The notes under the pieces: model-generated
What the model was told of the DNA's origin: nothing
Seen by the model: the letters and a program-made list of their open reading frames with translations, nothing else
The model's database searches: none
Part shown: positions 17,605-26,538 of the stretch, one piece after another
Layout of the letters: each line of letters starts with the position of its first letter
Numbering within the stretch: the stretch's first letter is position 1
Source of the DNA: JAHDCJ01 sp039028895
GTDB taxonomy: Bacteria > Bacteroidota > Bacteroidia > Chitinophagales > Saprospiraceae
NCBI GenBank assembly: GCA_039028895.1
Contig: JBCCHF010000011.1
Location: 62,001-126,000 of the forward strand
Direction: 5' to 3'
Length of the DNA stretch: 64,000 bases
Translations under genes and position numbers: made by a program

Positions 17605-19203
17605 TCAATCCTGCGCCAACCCATCAGCAGGCAAATTCTTTTCCAGGAAAGAAATGGCATTGCCATGGAAGATTTTATTGACAAGATCCGCCGGCTTCTG
17701 ACCATACATCAATTGCTTGACTTGTTGTGCAGTCAGAATGTCGAAAAGATCTTCAGGATCTTCTAGAAACTCTAACATATCATTAGCAAGATCTGGCATT
17801 TCCTTAACAGAATCATACATCGGAAATGGAGAAATAATACTGTCAAAATCTGATCCAATGGTGATCATATCCCAGGCAAACCTATTTTGCACTACACTGA
17901 CGACAGAAAAAATATTAGCCATGATGGAGTGGAGAAACAACTCCCTGTGCTGAGCAGATCCCGCTACAATCCCGTTAAGTTCTTGCTGAACGGCTGGACC
18001 ACAGATGAGGTCTTTATTCAATGTTATGCCAATCAAGCCTTTTGAATCATAAATGTGAAGGATGTCTTGGCTGGAGAGATTGGTCGTCGTATGATTGAGG
18101 TAAGTGTTTGCACCTCTACTGGTAATGCGTGTATCCTGATATCTGCCATCATCCCAGTCGAGGCCACTAATGCCAACATGACTTGCAATGATTGGGAATT
18201 CATCGCCTGCAATATCGCGCAATTCTCGAACCATGCCATAATATTGGCGTCTTGCCAAAAGACTCATTCCGGATACGTCGATGAGAATGCGGCGGCCATT
18301 ATCCGGGTTGAGTAATTCGCGGATAACTCTTGTGCCAAGCTTTGTAATACCTTGTTCAAGGTGAGACTGAGCGCCAAAAAGCTCGGCCTGTTGGTTGGTA
18401 AATGATTGCGAAAAACCACAAATGCCATTTGGGAAATAACTCGCCAGGGAAATAGAAAAGACGGGATGAATAACGTACTCGCGTGTATTTTCATAAAGGG
18501 GAATTTCACCCTTTAGTCTTTTGATATTTTGAAGGATAAGGCTGGCGTATTCCGGAGAGGCAGTAAGGTTATTTTCGATATAAAGAGAAGAACCAAGTAT
18601 ATGACCGCCCGATAAATTAAGCACTACACCAAGATTGTCAGGGTCTTGTCGTGTCTTGGTAAAAGTCTCTTTGCTGTCGATAATAGTGAATGAGTAAACC
18701 TTGCCAAACTGCTCGTGCTCAAGCATAGCTTGTTCTTTGAGGAAATTGTAAAACTTGACAAAATCACCAAAGTAATCGATGTCCGAAACGTAACCGATCG
18801 CATCACTAGCAACGACCCCTGTTAAACACGATAGTGTACCTTTCAGTTCGTTAGGACTCATCCTTGAAGATTTGAGGAAAGGCTTCTGCAATGGTTCGTA
18901 GCTCAAACAGGTAATTGGTGCACCAGAACGCATAAGTGCTTCAAAGTTCGCCTGGGAAGTTTTTCCCATTTCTGAAAATGCCTGAATAAAAGCCGGTTGA
19001 AAATCATAGCTGCAGTCATGCCTGACTTCTTCCCATACAGAGGCCTTCATTGAGGATTTGGAGCCAAATGCTTTGGTAGCTCCATAATTGTGCATGTCAA
19101 CAAAAGGAAAGAGTTGTTGACCTGTACAGACTATTGAAAAACAGGTGATTAAGAGGAAAAGTGAGAGTCGTACTACCTTTTTGTAAAAATGTGCTATCTC
19201 CAT
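17605..19203 (-). CDS. Secreted M19 (membrane dipeptidase)-like protein
   Basis: 532 residues with a signal peptide (about 1-28, ending CTGQ). M19 landmarks: FVDMHNYGA near the mature N-terminus, IIASHVGISGLDWDDGR, and IGSDFDSIISPFP (family GSDFDG). The N-terminal HxD metal motif reads HNY, so the Asp ligand is Tyr. The central insert is long. Members cleave dipeptides with two zinc ions; here one ligand is missing so activity is uncertain. The stop lies immediately next to the 68-bp repeat array. Confidence 0.72.
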   Translation of the reverse strand: MEIAHFYKKVVRLSLFLLITCFSIVCTGQQLFPFVDMHNYGATKAFGSKSSMKASVWEEVRHDCSYDFQPAFIQAFSEMGKTSQANFEALMRSGAPITCLSYEPLQKPFLKSSRMSPNELKGTLSCLTGVVASDAIGYVSDIDYFGDFVKFYNFLKEQAMLEHEQFGKVYSFTIIDSKETFTKTRQDPDNLGVVLNLSGGHILGSSLYIENNLTASPEYASLILQNIKRLKGEIPLYENTREYVIHPVFSISLASYFPNGICGFSQSFTNQQAELFGAQSHLEQGITKLGTRVIRELLNPDNGRRILIDVSGMSLLARRQYYGMVRELRDIAGDEFPIIASHVGISGLDWDDGRYQDTRITSRGANTYLNHTTTNLSSQDILHIYDSKGLIGITLNKDLICGPAVQQELNGIVAGSAQHRELFLHSIMANIFSVVSVVQNRFAWDMITIGSDFDSIISPFPMYDSVKEMPDLANDMLEFLEDPEDLFDILTAQQVKQLMYGQKPADLVNKIFHGNAISFLEKNLPADGLAQD

Positions 19204-19372
19204 GTCTAATTTTTAATTATGTCACAATCAATCGTAGAACCACAAAAAACACTCCAAAAGGTACATTAACGTTGAATTACTACGAATTAAATAAATTATG
19301 TCAAAAAATCAATATCTTTCTTATAATTAAGTCAACTCTTGTGACGGATTACACAACTTCAAACCCATCCTT

Positions 19373-20023
19373 ATGCAACGAATTAAACTGACACATCTCA
19401 TTTTTGTTTTGGCAATTGCTGCTTTGGCAGGTGCTTGTAAAACCCCGAAAAAGGTCTCGGCCATTCCTAACGCCAAGTCACCGTACCCCTTGATGGTCGG
19501 TACTTTTAACAGTGCGCAACAGGCTGAAGAAGATTCTGATTTTTTCAATATTACCCTTCATATGTATCCCATCTGGGAGAATGAAAATGGTAACTGGCTC
19601 TATGTCGAACAAGCCATGACCAGCCGACAGGAGAAGCCTTATAGGGTAAGGGTCTATAAAGTTGAAAAAGTAGGCGCTGGCGAATATCGGAGTGTAGTGT
19701 ATAAACTGAAAAACCAGGATCGTTTTATAGGTAAATGGAAAGATCCTGCCTTTTTTAACGGATTCGATGAATCAATTCTGGAAGAAAGGGAAGGGTGTGC
19801 AGTCTATCTCACCAATACCGAAAAAGATGTCTATGAAGGTGCTACAAAAGACAAAACTTGTTCTTCTACCTTACGCGAAGCATCTTATGCACACTCAACC
19901 GTCAGAATTGAAAAGGACAGGATTATTAGTCTTGACCAGGGATTCGATAAAGACGGGAATGTTGTGTGGGGACCGACAAAAGGTGGTTACATCTTTGTTA
20001 AAGTTGATCCAACAGCAAATTAA
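19373..20023 (+). CDS. CpcT/CpeT-family lipoprotein
   Basis: 216 residues. Lipobox LAGAC (Cys22). The body follows the CpcT/CpeT (chromophore lyase) family: VGTFNSAQQAEEDSDFFNIT, then the beta-barrel core WLYVEQAMTSRQEKPYRVRV and YKLKN..RFIGKW, and a Cys pair at EGCAVYL / KTCSS. Cyanobacterial members attach bilins to phycobiliproteins, but none are expected here, so it more likely binds a tetrapyrrole or lipid in the envelope (inference). The next gene starts 6 bp downstream. Confidence 0.75.
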   Translation: MQRIKLTHLIFVLAIAALAGACKTPKKVSAIPNAKSPYPLMVGTFNSAQQAEEDSDFFNITLHMYPIWENENGNWLYVEQAMTSRQEKPYRVRVYKVEKVGAGEYRSVVYKLKNQDRFIGKWKDPAFFNGFDESILEEREGCAVYLTNTEKDVYEGATKDKTCSSTLREASYAHSTVRIEKDRIISLDQGFDKDGNVVWGPTKGGYIFVKVDPTAN

Positions 20024-20029
20024 CACCCG

Positions 20030-20242
20030 ATGCCAAATTGGCTTGATCGCCTGAAAAACCTTCCGTGGTCGATAATTTATATTTTCACTTTTGGTCCTGC
20101 CGTGTTAACAATGCCGGCAGGAAGACTGGTGTATATTGTGGTCAAGGATGTACGTACGTCCCTGATTATCGGCTATCTCATAGGGTGGGTGATCATTAGT
20201 TGTATCTATTATTTCGTAAAAAAGGGAGAAAAAAAAGAATAA
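20030..20242 (+). CDS. Small two-helix membrane protein
   Basis: 70 residues with two hydrophobic segments (about 13-36 and 44-62) and a basic tail KKGEKKE. It starts 6 bp after the CpcT/CpeT-like gene, so the two are probably co-translated. No family recognised. Confidence 0.55.
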   Translation: MPNWLDRLKNLPWSIIYIFTFGPAVLTMPAGRLVYIVVKDVRTSLIIGYLIGWVIISCIYYFVKKGEKKE

Positions 20243-20292
20243 TCGCCTGAGGCAAATCGGCTTTTAGCCATTTTGAATCCTGTCTATTTTTC

Positions 20293-20300
20293 TATTTTTG
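20293..20300 (+). promoter_or_regulatory. Candidate -7 box TATTTTTG (leaderless start?)
   Basis: Exact TAnnTTTG match with TTTG at 20272-20275, 17 bp upstream, in the expected -33 place. Transcription would start about 7 bp later, at or next to the ATG at 20307, so the mRNA could be leaderless. Confidence 0.45.
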
Positions 20301-20306
20301 CCTTTG

Positions 20307-21449
20307 ATGAAAAAAGTAGTGATAATTGGCCCTGCATATCCCTACAGAGGTGGGCAGGCTTTGGTGGAAGCCCATTTGTTTTCAACGCTTACCGATCTTG
20401 GTTACGATTGTCATACGATTTCATTCACTTTACTTTATCCGAAAATCTTTTTTCCCGGGAAAACACAATACGATGAGTCTGGGGTTAGGTTTTATCCACA
20501 CGACGACAAAATCACCCGGATGATCAATTCGATCAATCCATTCTCCTGGTGGAAGACGGCAAGGAAAATAAGAAAACTCAAGCCTGATATTACCATATTC
20601 GTTTGGTGGATGCCGTTTTTTGGTCCTTGTTATTGGACGATTGCTTTTTTACTAAAGCTGTTTTTAAAAACGAAAATTGTTTTCCTGATTGAAAATTACG
20701 TTTCGCACGAAAATCTCTGGTTCGATCATTTGTCAAGTAAGTTAACCTTGCGGAAAGCAGATTTTTTCATCTGTCAATCAGAATTTACCAAAACACAATT
20801 ATTAAAGGTCCACAAAAACAAGACAGTATTCCGAACTACATTATCGGTTTTTGATTGTTATGACCTGAAAAATTATACCCAGGATTCTGCAAAGGAAAAG
20901 CTGGGTATCAAAACTTCAAAAGTGGTTTTGTTCTTCGGGTTGATCAGGCCATATAAAGGATTGGATAAGTTGATAGAATCTTTCAGATACATCCGGGACG
21001 AATACCCTGACACAACGTTGTTAATTGTAGGAGAAGCATACGAAGATGCCCAAAAATATCATGACCTGATCGAATCAGAAGGGATCAAAGACCAAACGAT
21101 CATGGTCAGCGAATTCATCCCAAATGAGGAAGTGGAATTGTATTTCAAAGCGTCTGATTTGGTGTGTATGCCTTATAATTCTGCCTCTCAATCAGGCATT
21201 CTGATGATGGCTTATGGGATGCGAAAGCCAGTCGTGGTTACCGATGTAGGCGGCCTCGCAGAATTGGTGCAAAACCATAAAACAGGGATGATCGTAAAAC
21301 ATAATGATCCAAAGTTATTAGCAGAAGGCATCAAAACCACGTTTAAAGATCAGGAAAATGTGGATTTCGAGGCTAACATAAATAACCTGTCTTCCTCATT
21401 GGGGTACATCAATATGGAGGATATGTTCAAAAAAATTGAAGAATCATGA
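20307..21449 (+). CDS. Glycosyltransferase family 4 (GT-B) protein
   Basis: 380 residues from the ATG at 20307; a TTG three codons earlier is less likely. N-terminal Rossmann start VVIIGPAYPYRGGQALVEA has the Gly-rich acceptor loop. The C-terminal half has LFFGLIRPYKGLDKLI and the nucleotide-sugar binding block SQSGILMMAYGMRKPVVVTDVGGLAELV typical of GT4. It transfers a sugar from an NDP-sugar, retaining, probably at the inner membrane (a central hydrophobic patch lies at 105-130). Acceptor unknown. The stop overlaps the next start as ATGA. Confidence 0.88.
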   Translation: MKKVVIIGPAYPYRGGQALVEAHLFSTLTDLGYDCHTISFTLLYPKIFFPGKTQYDESGVRFYPHDDKITRMINSINPFSWWKTARKIRKLKPDITIFVWWMPFFGPCYWTIAFLLKLFLKTKIVFLIENYVSHENLWFDHLSSKLTLRKADFFICQSEFTKTQLLKVHKNKTVFRTTLSVFDCYDLKNYTQDSAKEKLGIKTSKVVLFFGLIRPYKGLDKLIESFRYIRDEYPDTTLLIVGEAYEDAQKYHDLIESEGIKDQTIMVSEFIPNEEVELYFKASDLVCMPYNSASQSGILMMAYGMRKPVVVTDVGGLAELVQNHKTGMIVKHNDPKLLAEGIKTTFKDQENVDFEANINNLSSSLGYINMEDMFKKIEES

Positions 21450-22006
21450 GTGACGTAAAACATCTGACAAAGGAAGAATTGGAAGCCGGATTAGATCATA
21501 TTCTCAATTCACCAAAAGATGAAGGCACACTCGAGATGATCGTCATCAGACCTCAAGAAGGCGAACGCCAAGTGTTAGAAATCGGCGAATTGGACCTCGA
21601 TGTAGGACTAAAAGGCGACAACTGGAAGACAAGGGGTAGTAAAAAGACAGAAGATGGAAGCGCCCATCCCGAACAACAGCTCAATATCATGAACGCCCGG
21701 TCAGCAGCACTGGTTGCTGTAGAAAAATCCCGCTGGCCACTAGCAGGCGATCAGTTGTATATTGACATCAATCTGAGTGACGAGAATCTACCCGCAGGTT
21801 CTCAACTCTCAATAGGCACAGCAATAGTCGAGATAACACCCATTCCTCATAACGGTTGCAAAAAATTCACACAGCGTTTCGGCATAGATGCTGTAAAGTT
21901 TGTTAACTCACCAGTCGGCAAAGAAAACCACCTGAGAGGCGTAAATGCCAAAGTCATCCAGCCCGGAACGATCAAAGCAGGGGATATGGTTAAAAAGGTA
22001 AAATAA
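21446..22006 (+). CDS. MOSC-domain protein
   Basis: 186 residues. MOSC features: LDVGLKGDNWKTRGS, the basic/His patch, QQLNIMNARSAALVA, then AGDQLYIDINLSDENLPAGSQL and the conserved Cys138 in PIPHNGCKKF, which in family members holds or transfers sulfur from the molybdenum cofactor. Translationally coupled by ATGA to the glycosyltransferase. The mod operon lies 4 kb away. Confidence 0.85.
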   Translation: MSDVKHLTKEELEAGLDHILNSPKDEGTLEMIVIRPQEGERQVLEIGELDLDVGLKGDNWKTRGSKKTEDGSAHPEQQLNIMNARSAALVAVEKSRWPLAGDQLYIDINLSDENLPAGSQLSIGTAIVEITPIPHNGCKKFTQRFGIDAVKFVNSPVGKENHLRGVNAKVIQPGTIKAGDMVKKVK

Positions 22007-22011
22007 AATTA

Positions 22012-22045
22012 AACCTCTGCATCTTCGCGTCTGTGCGTTAAACCT
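22012..22045. repeat. Fragment of the ctctgcatcttcgcgtctgtgcg repeat
   Basis: About 30 bp of words cctctgc, cttcgcg and tctgtgcgtt sit between two convergent stops and match the core of the intergenic palindromic elements. Only one arm is present. Confidence 0.4.
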
Positions 22046-22047
22046 AA

Positions 22048-22581
22048 TCAACTCTCCAAATCCAATCGCATCAATAGGTCATTAACCAGCTCCCCATCGA
22101 AAATGAAAGGGTGAAAGCCATCTTGCCTAAACCCATAATGTTTGTAAAAGGCAATTGCCTCCGGGTTCTTTTCCCACACACCTAACCATACAGAATCGAC
22201 TTTCTGGGCCCTTGCCCGCTCAACAGCCATATCCATCATCGCCCTTCCTAGGCCTTTCCCCTGGAAGTTTTTTCGCAAGTAGATCTTCTCAACTTCAAGA
22301 TTGTTGTCTTCTGGATTATTCGTTTGGGCTTTGCCAATATTCAGTTTTATGAATCCTGCAATCTCACTCTCCAATTCAGCGAAAAACCATGTTGATTCAG
22401 GGTTAAGAATTTCGGCTTTAATCCTGTCGGGATGGAAACTGACATCAAGATGCCTTGTGATTTCCTCAACTGTATTTTTCCCAGAATAGGTGACCATAAA
22501 CGTTTCTCTGCCAATAGCGACTACATCATCAAGGTCACCTATATCTGCTTGTCTGAACGTTATTTTAGGTGTTGGATTCAA
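22048..22581 (-). CDS. GNAT-family N-acetyltransferase
   Basis: 177 residues. The acetyl-CoA loop KNFQGKGLGRAMMD fits RxxGxG/A, followed by VWEKNPEAIAFYKHYGF, the usual GNAT C-terminal motif. Its start overlaps the 3' end of the preceding membrane-protein gene by 17 bp, making it the last gene of a sigma factor / membrane protein / GNAT unit. Substrate unknown. Confidence 0.85.
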   Translation of the reverse strand: MNPTPKITFRQADIGDLDDVVAIGRETFMVTYSGKNTVEEITRHLDVSFHPDRIKAEILNPESTWFFAELESEIAGFIKLNIGKAQTNNPEDNNLEVEKIYLRKNFQGKGLGRAMMDMAVERARAQKVDSVWLGVWEKNPEAIAFYKHYGFRQDGFHPFIFDGELVNDLLMRLDLES

Positions 22582-23212
22582 TTGCTTTTATTTCGTCTAA
22601 AAATTCAATAGCCTGCTCCATTTTTTTGTCAGGGAATTTCTTGAGAAACCAGACAATGATGGTGGCTACAATAATACTACCTGCAAAAGATGACCAGATC
22701 AATCCCTTAAAGATCACATAAAAATCGAGATTTAAAACACCTTTGAAAAAGACGATCATAAAGGCTATCCAGAATACGGGGATGATGACCAGTAAGGCAT
22801 TTCTTTCAATTCTCTCCCTCATCTTCAGTTTTTCAATGCGTTGCTGAGCCACAATCACCGGGGTGTCGACATCAGTTCTGGCCATCATGTCGAGTGCCGT
22901 AATGTTCCAGTACATACCCCAAACCATTAAAGCCAATAATCCAAGCCCAGGTAATAGAAATTTGAGAACGGCATAATTGTCTATAAGGTACCCCATCAGG
23001 AAAATGGTAAACAGGGCATTACAGACCAATTCAAAGATTTGTGTAAACTTGAATTCTCGTAACAACGACCTGACTTTTCCAAAACTGACTTCCCTGAGCA
23101 GACGTTCATTGACTTTGAGATATTTGTCCAATTTTTGATCGTATGCTTTCCAGACATTTATTAATTCGTGCATTTCCATTTTAGAATATTTTTTGGTGGC
23201 TTGAATCTTCAA
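22565..23212 (-). CDS. Four-helix membrane protein downstream of the sigma factor
   Basis: 215 residues. N-terminal amphipathic stretch MHELINVWKAYDQKLDKYLK (an internal ATG at codon 12 is a possible start), then hydrophobic segments at about 62-80, 85-105, 142-160 and 170-195. This pattern accompanies ECF-type sigma genes in many Bacteroidota, where it may act as a membrane anti-sigma partner (inference). It starts 11 bp after the sigma stop. Confidence 0.65.
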   Translation of the reverse strand: MKIQATKKYSKMEMHELINVWKAYDQKLDKYLKVNERLLREVSFGKVRSLLREFKFTQIFELVCNALFTIFLMGYLIDNYAVLKFLLPGLGLLALMVWGMYWNITALDMMARTDVDTPVIVAQQRIEKLKMRERIERNALLVIIPVFWIAFMIVFFKGVLNLDFYVIFKGLIWSSFAGSIIVATIIVWFLKKFPDKKMEQAIEFLDEIKAIESNT

Positions 23213-23223
23213 TTTTTGAGATT

Positions 23224-23760
23224 CTAGACGTTATGTTGTTTGTTTATTAATTCGAAATAATCTTTCAGTTTCTTCTTGATTCGGCTGATCCTGGTGCCAA
23301 CATTGGATTTACTAAGTCCAAGGATGACGCCGATCTCTTCGTGTGATTTGTCTTCAAGGTAAAGCAGCATAATACCTTTGTCGATAACCTTTAACTGTCC
23401 GATAAATGTATAAAGCTGCTTGACTTGTTCCGCTCTTTCCTCAAAGCTTTCATCTTTTAACGTGATAACGATTTCCTCTTTTAATGGTGATGTCGAGTAT
23501 CTTTTCTTTTCCTTCCGGAAGGATGAGATAGATACATTCAATGCGATTCGATAGATCCAGGTAGAAAATTTGACGCGTCCGTCATATTTGTTGAATGACC
23601 GCCACAGTTGTAGCGTGATCTCCTGGATCAGGTCTTTGCGGTCTTCTTCAGTTTTGGCATAGGTGCTGGCAACCTTGAACAACAATTTCCGGTGTTGCTC
23701 AAGCATCTCTATAAAAGCGTCTTTTTGTTGCTGATTACCCATGACTTGATTTCTTTTCAC
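23224..23760 (-). CDS. ECF-type RNA polymerase sigma-70 factor
   Basis: 178 residues. Region 2 is recognisable as DLIQEITLQLWRSFNKYDGR followed by FSTWIYRIALN; region 4 as HEEIGVILGLSKSNVGTRISR. Length fits ECF factors. ATG at 23760 or the codon-7 ATG (MGNQQQ) may be used. It directs transcription in response to a signal probably relayed by the following membrane protein. Confidence 0.9.
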   Translation of the reverse strand: MKRNQVMGNQQQKDAFIEMLEQHRKLLFKVASTYAKTEEDRKDLIQEITLQLWRSFNKYDGRVKFSTWIYRIALNVSISSFRKEKKRYSTSPLKEEIVITLKDESFEERAEQVKQLYTFIGQLKVIDKGIMLLYLEDKSHEEIGVILGLSKSNVGTRISRIKKKLKDYFELINKQHNV

Positions 23761-23837
23761 CCTATTATTCGCAGTTGAGGATGAAAAATCACACGAAAGG
23801 AGAAAATTTTTGATAAAAGTGGTTAAGCTATAGTGTT

Positions 23838-23932
23838 TTTTTCACGCTGAGGCACCGAGGCGCAAAGGTCACTGAAAACAATATTCACGGGTAAAATTAA
23901 TCTTTGCGTCTCAGCGACTCCGGGTGTAAAAA
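23838..23932. repeat. Palindromic intergenic element with 25-bp imperfect arms
   Basis: The left arm beginning cacgctgaggcaccg and ending gcgcaaag and the right arm starting ctttgcgtctcagcg and ending gggtg are inverted copies with about 19 of 25 positions matching, about 35 bp apart. It lies between the sigma gene and the DUF885 gene. Confidence 0.6.
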
Positions 23933-23955
23933 AAATACCGCCTTTTCGAAAATCA

Positions 23956-25722
23956 CTACCCCGCAGTCTCCTCGATATAAGCCTCTACCTCTTCGGTTAA
24001 AACAGACAACGGTACTGAACCATTTTTCAAAATAACATGATGGAATTTACGCAGGTCAAACTTATCGCCTAATTTCTCGCTGGCTTCCTCTCTAAGGCTT
24101 TTGATAACAAGCTCGCCGATCTTATAGCTGACTGCCTGACCGGGCCAGCCAATGTATCGGTCTATTTCAGTATAGATTTCATGTTGCGATAAGGCTGTAT
24201 TGTCAGCGAGGTATTGACGCGCCTGGTCTCTTGTCCAGCCTTTGTAGTGAAGGCCAACATCGACTACCAGTCTGCAGGCTCGCCACATCTCATAAGTATA
24301 TTTGCCAAACATGTCATATGGACTTGGGTACATCCCCATTTCTTCACCGAGGTACTCTGCATAAAGCGCCCACCCCTCACCAAAAGCACTGATGTAATAA
24401 TCGTTACGAAACTTAGGAACATCCAGAGTTTTTGATTCTGCAGCAAGCATGATTTGCAAGTGATGACCCGGAACCGCTTCATGAAGCGTCAAAGCAGGCA
24501 AAGAATAAAACTTTCGACTTGGTAAGTTATAGGTGTTGACCCAGTAGATGCCCGGTCTTTGTTGCGCAGCAATACCTTGGACATAGCGGCCGGCAGTGTA
24601 GGTAGGTGCGATATCATCAGGCACAGGCTCGACGGTGAAGGGCATCATGTAAAGGGTGTGGAAATATCGAGGAAGAATGCCTTCAGCTCTTTTACTTAAC
24701 CAGGCCGCGTAATGCAAAAGTTCATCTGCTGTTTTGGGGTAAAACTGTTCGTCAGTTCTCAGAAATGTGAGGAATTCACCAAAATCACCTTCAAATTCTA
24801 AATCCTTGATAATAGCTTCCATTTGGGTGCGAATCCTGGCGACTTCCTGCAGTCCCAGGTTGTAGATAGAGTCAGGGGTCATATCGAGGGTGGTATAATA
24901 TCTGACCCTGTCTTCATAGTAGGCTTTACCATCCGGAACATTTGAAATGCCCACTTCATCGTAAGCTGCTGCAAGATATTGATTTCCAGTAAACGCGAGC
25001 AATTCTTTATACGCCGGAACGACTGTGTTTTTTAACAGATCTGTTCCCTTGTTGAGGAGTTCTGTTTTCTCTGATTCTGAAATTGAAGCATTAATATCCA
25101 ACTTCAGTAAAGGCCTGGCAAGAGGATTAATTTCCATGTCCTCAGATGCCCAGGGTTTGATCGTATTTGTCATATTATTGACGATTACTTTCGGTGCCAC
25201 TACCTTCTGTTGAATGCCTTCAGCCATTAGGCCCTGATTTTGATTGATAAAGTCTGCATATTTGGGTAGCCAGTTAAAATAGGCTTCATAATCAGATGTG
25301 GTCGCGAAAGGTAACGACCCAAGGTAATAGGTGATCAGGTTATAAAAGCCACCTTCAGCATTAAAAGGGATCAGATGGTTATTATACTTTACGTCGCTGA
25401 TGATATCGTTTAGCTTCAAAGCCATTACTGATTGGCTGATCACCTCCTGGTGACTAAGTTCTGAAGTTGGAATATTATTCAGTTTTTCAAGGTATGCCTC
25501 AAACTGTTGTGTCGACTTTTGCATCTCCTCGTGGCTTACAGAGGGAAACCCGGTAGGGTGTTTACCCGAAGCAAGCTCGGAAAAAGGATTAACTGACTTT
25601 TCGTAGACAGCTATTTCAGTAAAAAGATGATTAAGCCCCGGGTGGTTTTTGGGCGAAGTATCCTGAGTCGAACATCCTGATAAAATAACGATTGCTAAAA
25701 CAGAAAAGAGTAAATTGCGCAT
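23956..25722 (-). CDS. DUF885-family lipoprotein (putative metallohydrolase)
   Basis: 588 residues. Lipobox ILSGC (Cys17). The family signature HEAVPGHHLQIMLA, a HExxxGHH-type metal site, lies near residue 415, and LRACRLVVDVGLHYKGW / YIGWPGQAVSYKIGEL near 470-520 are also typical. Members are large helical proteins of poorly known activity, probably zinc-dependent hydrolases on the periplasmic side. A TAnnTTTG box lies 26 bp before the start, on the minus strand. Confidence 0.85.
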   Translation of the reverse strand: MRNLLFSVLAIVILSGCSTQDTSPKNHPGLNHLFTEIAVYEKSVNPFSELASGKHPTGFPSVSHEEMQKSTQQFEAYLEKLNNIPTSELSHQEVISQSVMALKLNDIISDVKYNNHLIPFNAEGGFYNLITYYLGSLPFATTSDYEAYFNWLPKYADFINQNQGLMAEGIQQKVVAPKVIVNNMTNTIKPWASEDMEINPLARPLLKLDINASISESEKTELLNKGTDLLKNTVVPAYKELLAFTGNQYLAAAYDEVGISNVPDGKAYYEDRVRYYTTLDMTPDSIYNLGLQEVARIRTQMEAIIKDLEFEGDFGEFLTFLRTDEQFYPKTADELLHYAAWLSKRAEGILPRYFHTLYMMPFTVEPVPDDIAPTYTAGRYVQGIAAQQRPGIYWVNTYNLPSRKFYSLPALTLHEAVPGHHLQIMLAAESKTLDVPKFRNDYYISAFGEGWALYAEYLGEEMGMYPSPYDMFGKYTYEMWRACRLVVDVGLHYKGWTRDQARQYLADNTALSQHEIYTEIDRYIGWPGQAVSYKIGELVIKSLREEASEKLGDKFDLRKFHHVILKNGSVPLSVLTEEVEAYIEETAG

Positions 25723-25747
25723 AGGTCCTATTTTTGGAGTGACCTCT

Positions 25748-25755
25748 CAAATTTA
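25748..25755 (-). promoter_or_regulatory. Candidate -7 box TAAATTTG for the DUF885 gene
   Basis: Exact TAnnTTTG on the minus strand. Predicted start is about 20 bp before the ATG at 25722. The -33 element is not evident. The divergent modA gene begins at 25771, so both promoters must share 48 bp. Confidence 0.35.
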
Positions 25756-25770
25756 AAAATTGATAATGAC

Positions 25771-26538
25771 ATGTCCAGATTTCGTTGGGTAGCGATGTCA
25801 ATCGTGTTGTGGGTCTGGGTGGTGTCTTGTACTCATCATGAAAATGATAAACTTACCATTGCTACGGCTGCCAATATGCGATTTGCCATTGATGAGTTAG
25901 TAGAGACTTTTTCCGAAGAAACCGATATTGAATGCCAGCTTATTATTAGCTCTTCTGGTGCCCTAACCGCACAGATCATGGAGGGTGCTCCTTATGATGT
26001 TTTCGTTGCGGCTAATATGAGTTACCCAACGCGTCTTTTTGAATCCGGTTTTTCTGAAGCACCTCCAGCTATTTATGCCTACGGAACCCTGGTGTTGTGG
26101 ACATTGGGTGATTCCTTGCCAGCAATTAATGCCCTTACCGGGAAAAATATCAGGCACATAGCCATTGCCAACCCCAAACTGGCCCCATATGGAACAGCAG
26201 CTATTGAATTTTTGAAGAATTTAGGCATTTATAATGAAGTGGAAGACAAGCTCGTATTTGGCGAAAGCCTGGCCCAAACCAACCAGTTTATTGCTTCAAA
26301 AGCCGCCAATGTAGGGATCACGTCTATGTCAACCGTACTAGCGCCGGGAATGCAAAACAAGGGTGTTTGGAAGGCTTTGGATGAAGAGATTTATCCGGTT
26401 ATTGAGCAAGGCGTGGTAAAAGTAAAGAAAAGGAATATTGACTCGAATGCTGAACAAGCCGACAGGTTTATGGTATTCTTGTTTTCAGATACAGGGAAAA
26501 ACATTTTGAAAAGGTATGGATACCGGGTTAACGATTGA
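25771..26538 (+). CDS. modA: Molybdate ABC transporter substrate-binding lipoprotein
   Basis: 255 residues. Lipobox VVSC (Cys20), then the type-II binding-protein start LTIATAANMRFAIDEL and ISSSGALTAQIMEGAPYDVFVAAN, the motif whose Ser residues bind molybdate or tungstate oxyanion. Anchored at the periplasmic face of the inner membrane. Overlaps the next gene by 23 bp and opens a five-gene operon with modB and modC. Confidence 0.92.
   Translation: MSRFRWVAMSIVLWVWVVSCTHHENDKLTIATAANMRFAIDELVETFSEETDIECQLIISSSGALTAQIMEGAPYDVFVAANMSYPTRLFESGFSEAPPAIYAYGTLVLWTLGDSLPAINALTGKNIRHIAIANPKLAPYGTAAIEFLKNLGIYNEVEDKLVFGESLAQTNQFIASKAANVGITSMSTVLAPGMQNKGVWKALDEEIYPVIEQGVVKVKKRNIDSNAEQADRFMVFLFSDTGKNILKRYGYRVND

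Noticed and set aside
23224..23760. Sigma gene with a classical FecR-type anti-sigma and TonB receptor (SusCD-like cluster)
   Set aside because: The partner is a plain four-helix membrane protein and no FecR or SusC/D gene is present.
25723..25770. Molybdenum cofactor riboswitch before modA
   Set aside because: Only 48 bp separates the divergent genes, too short for that RNA, and no matching structure is visible.
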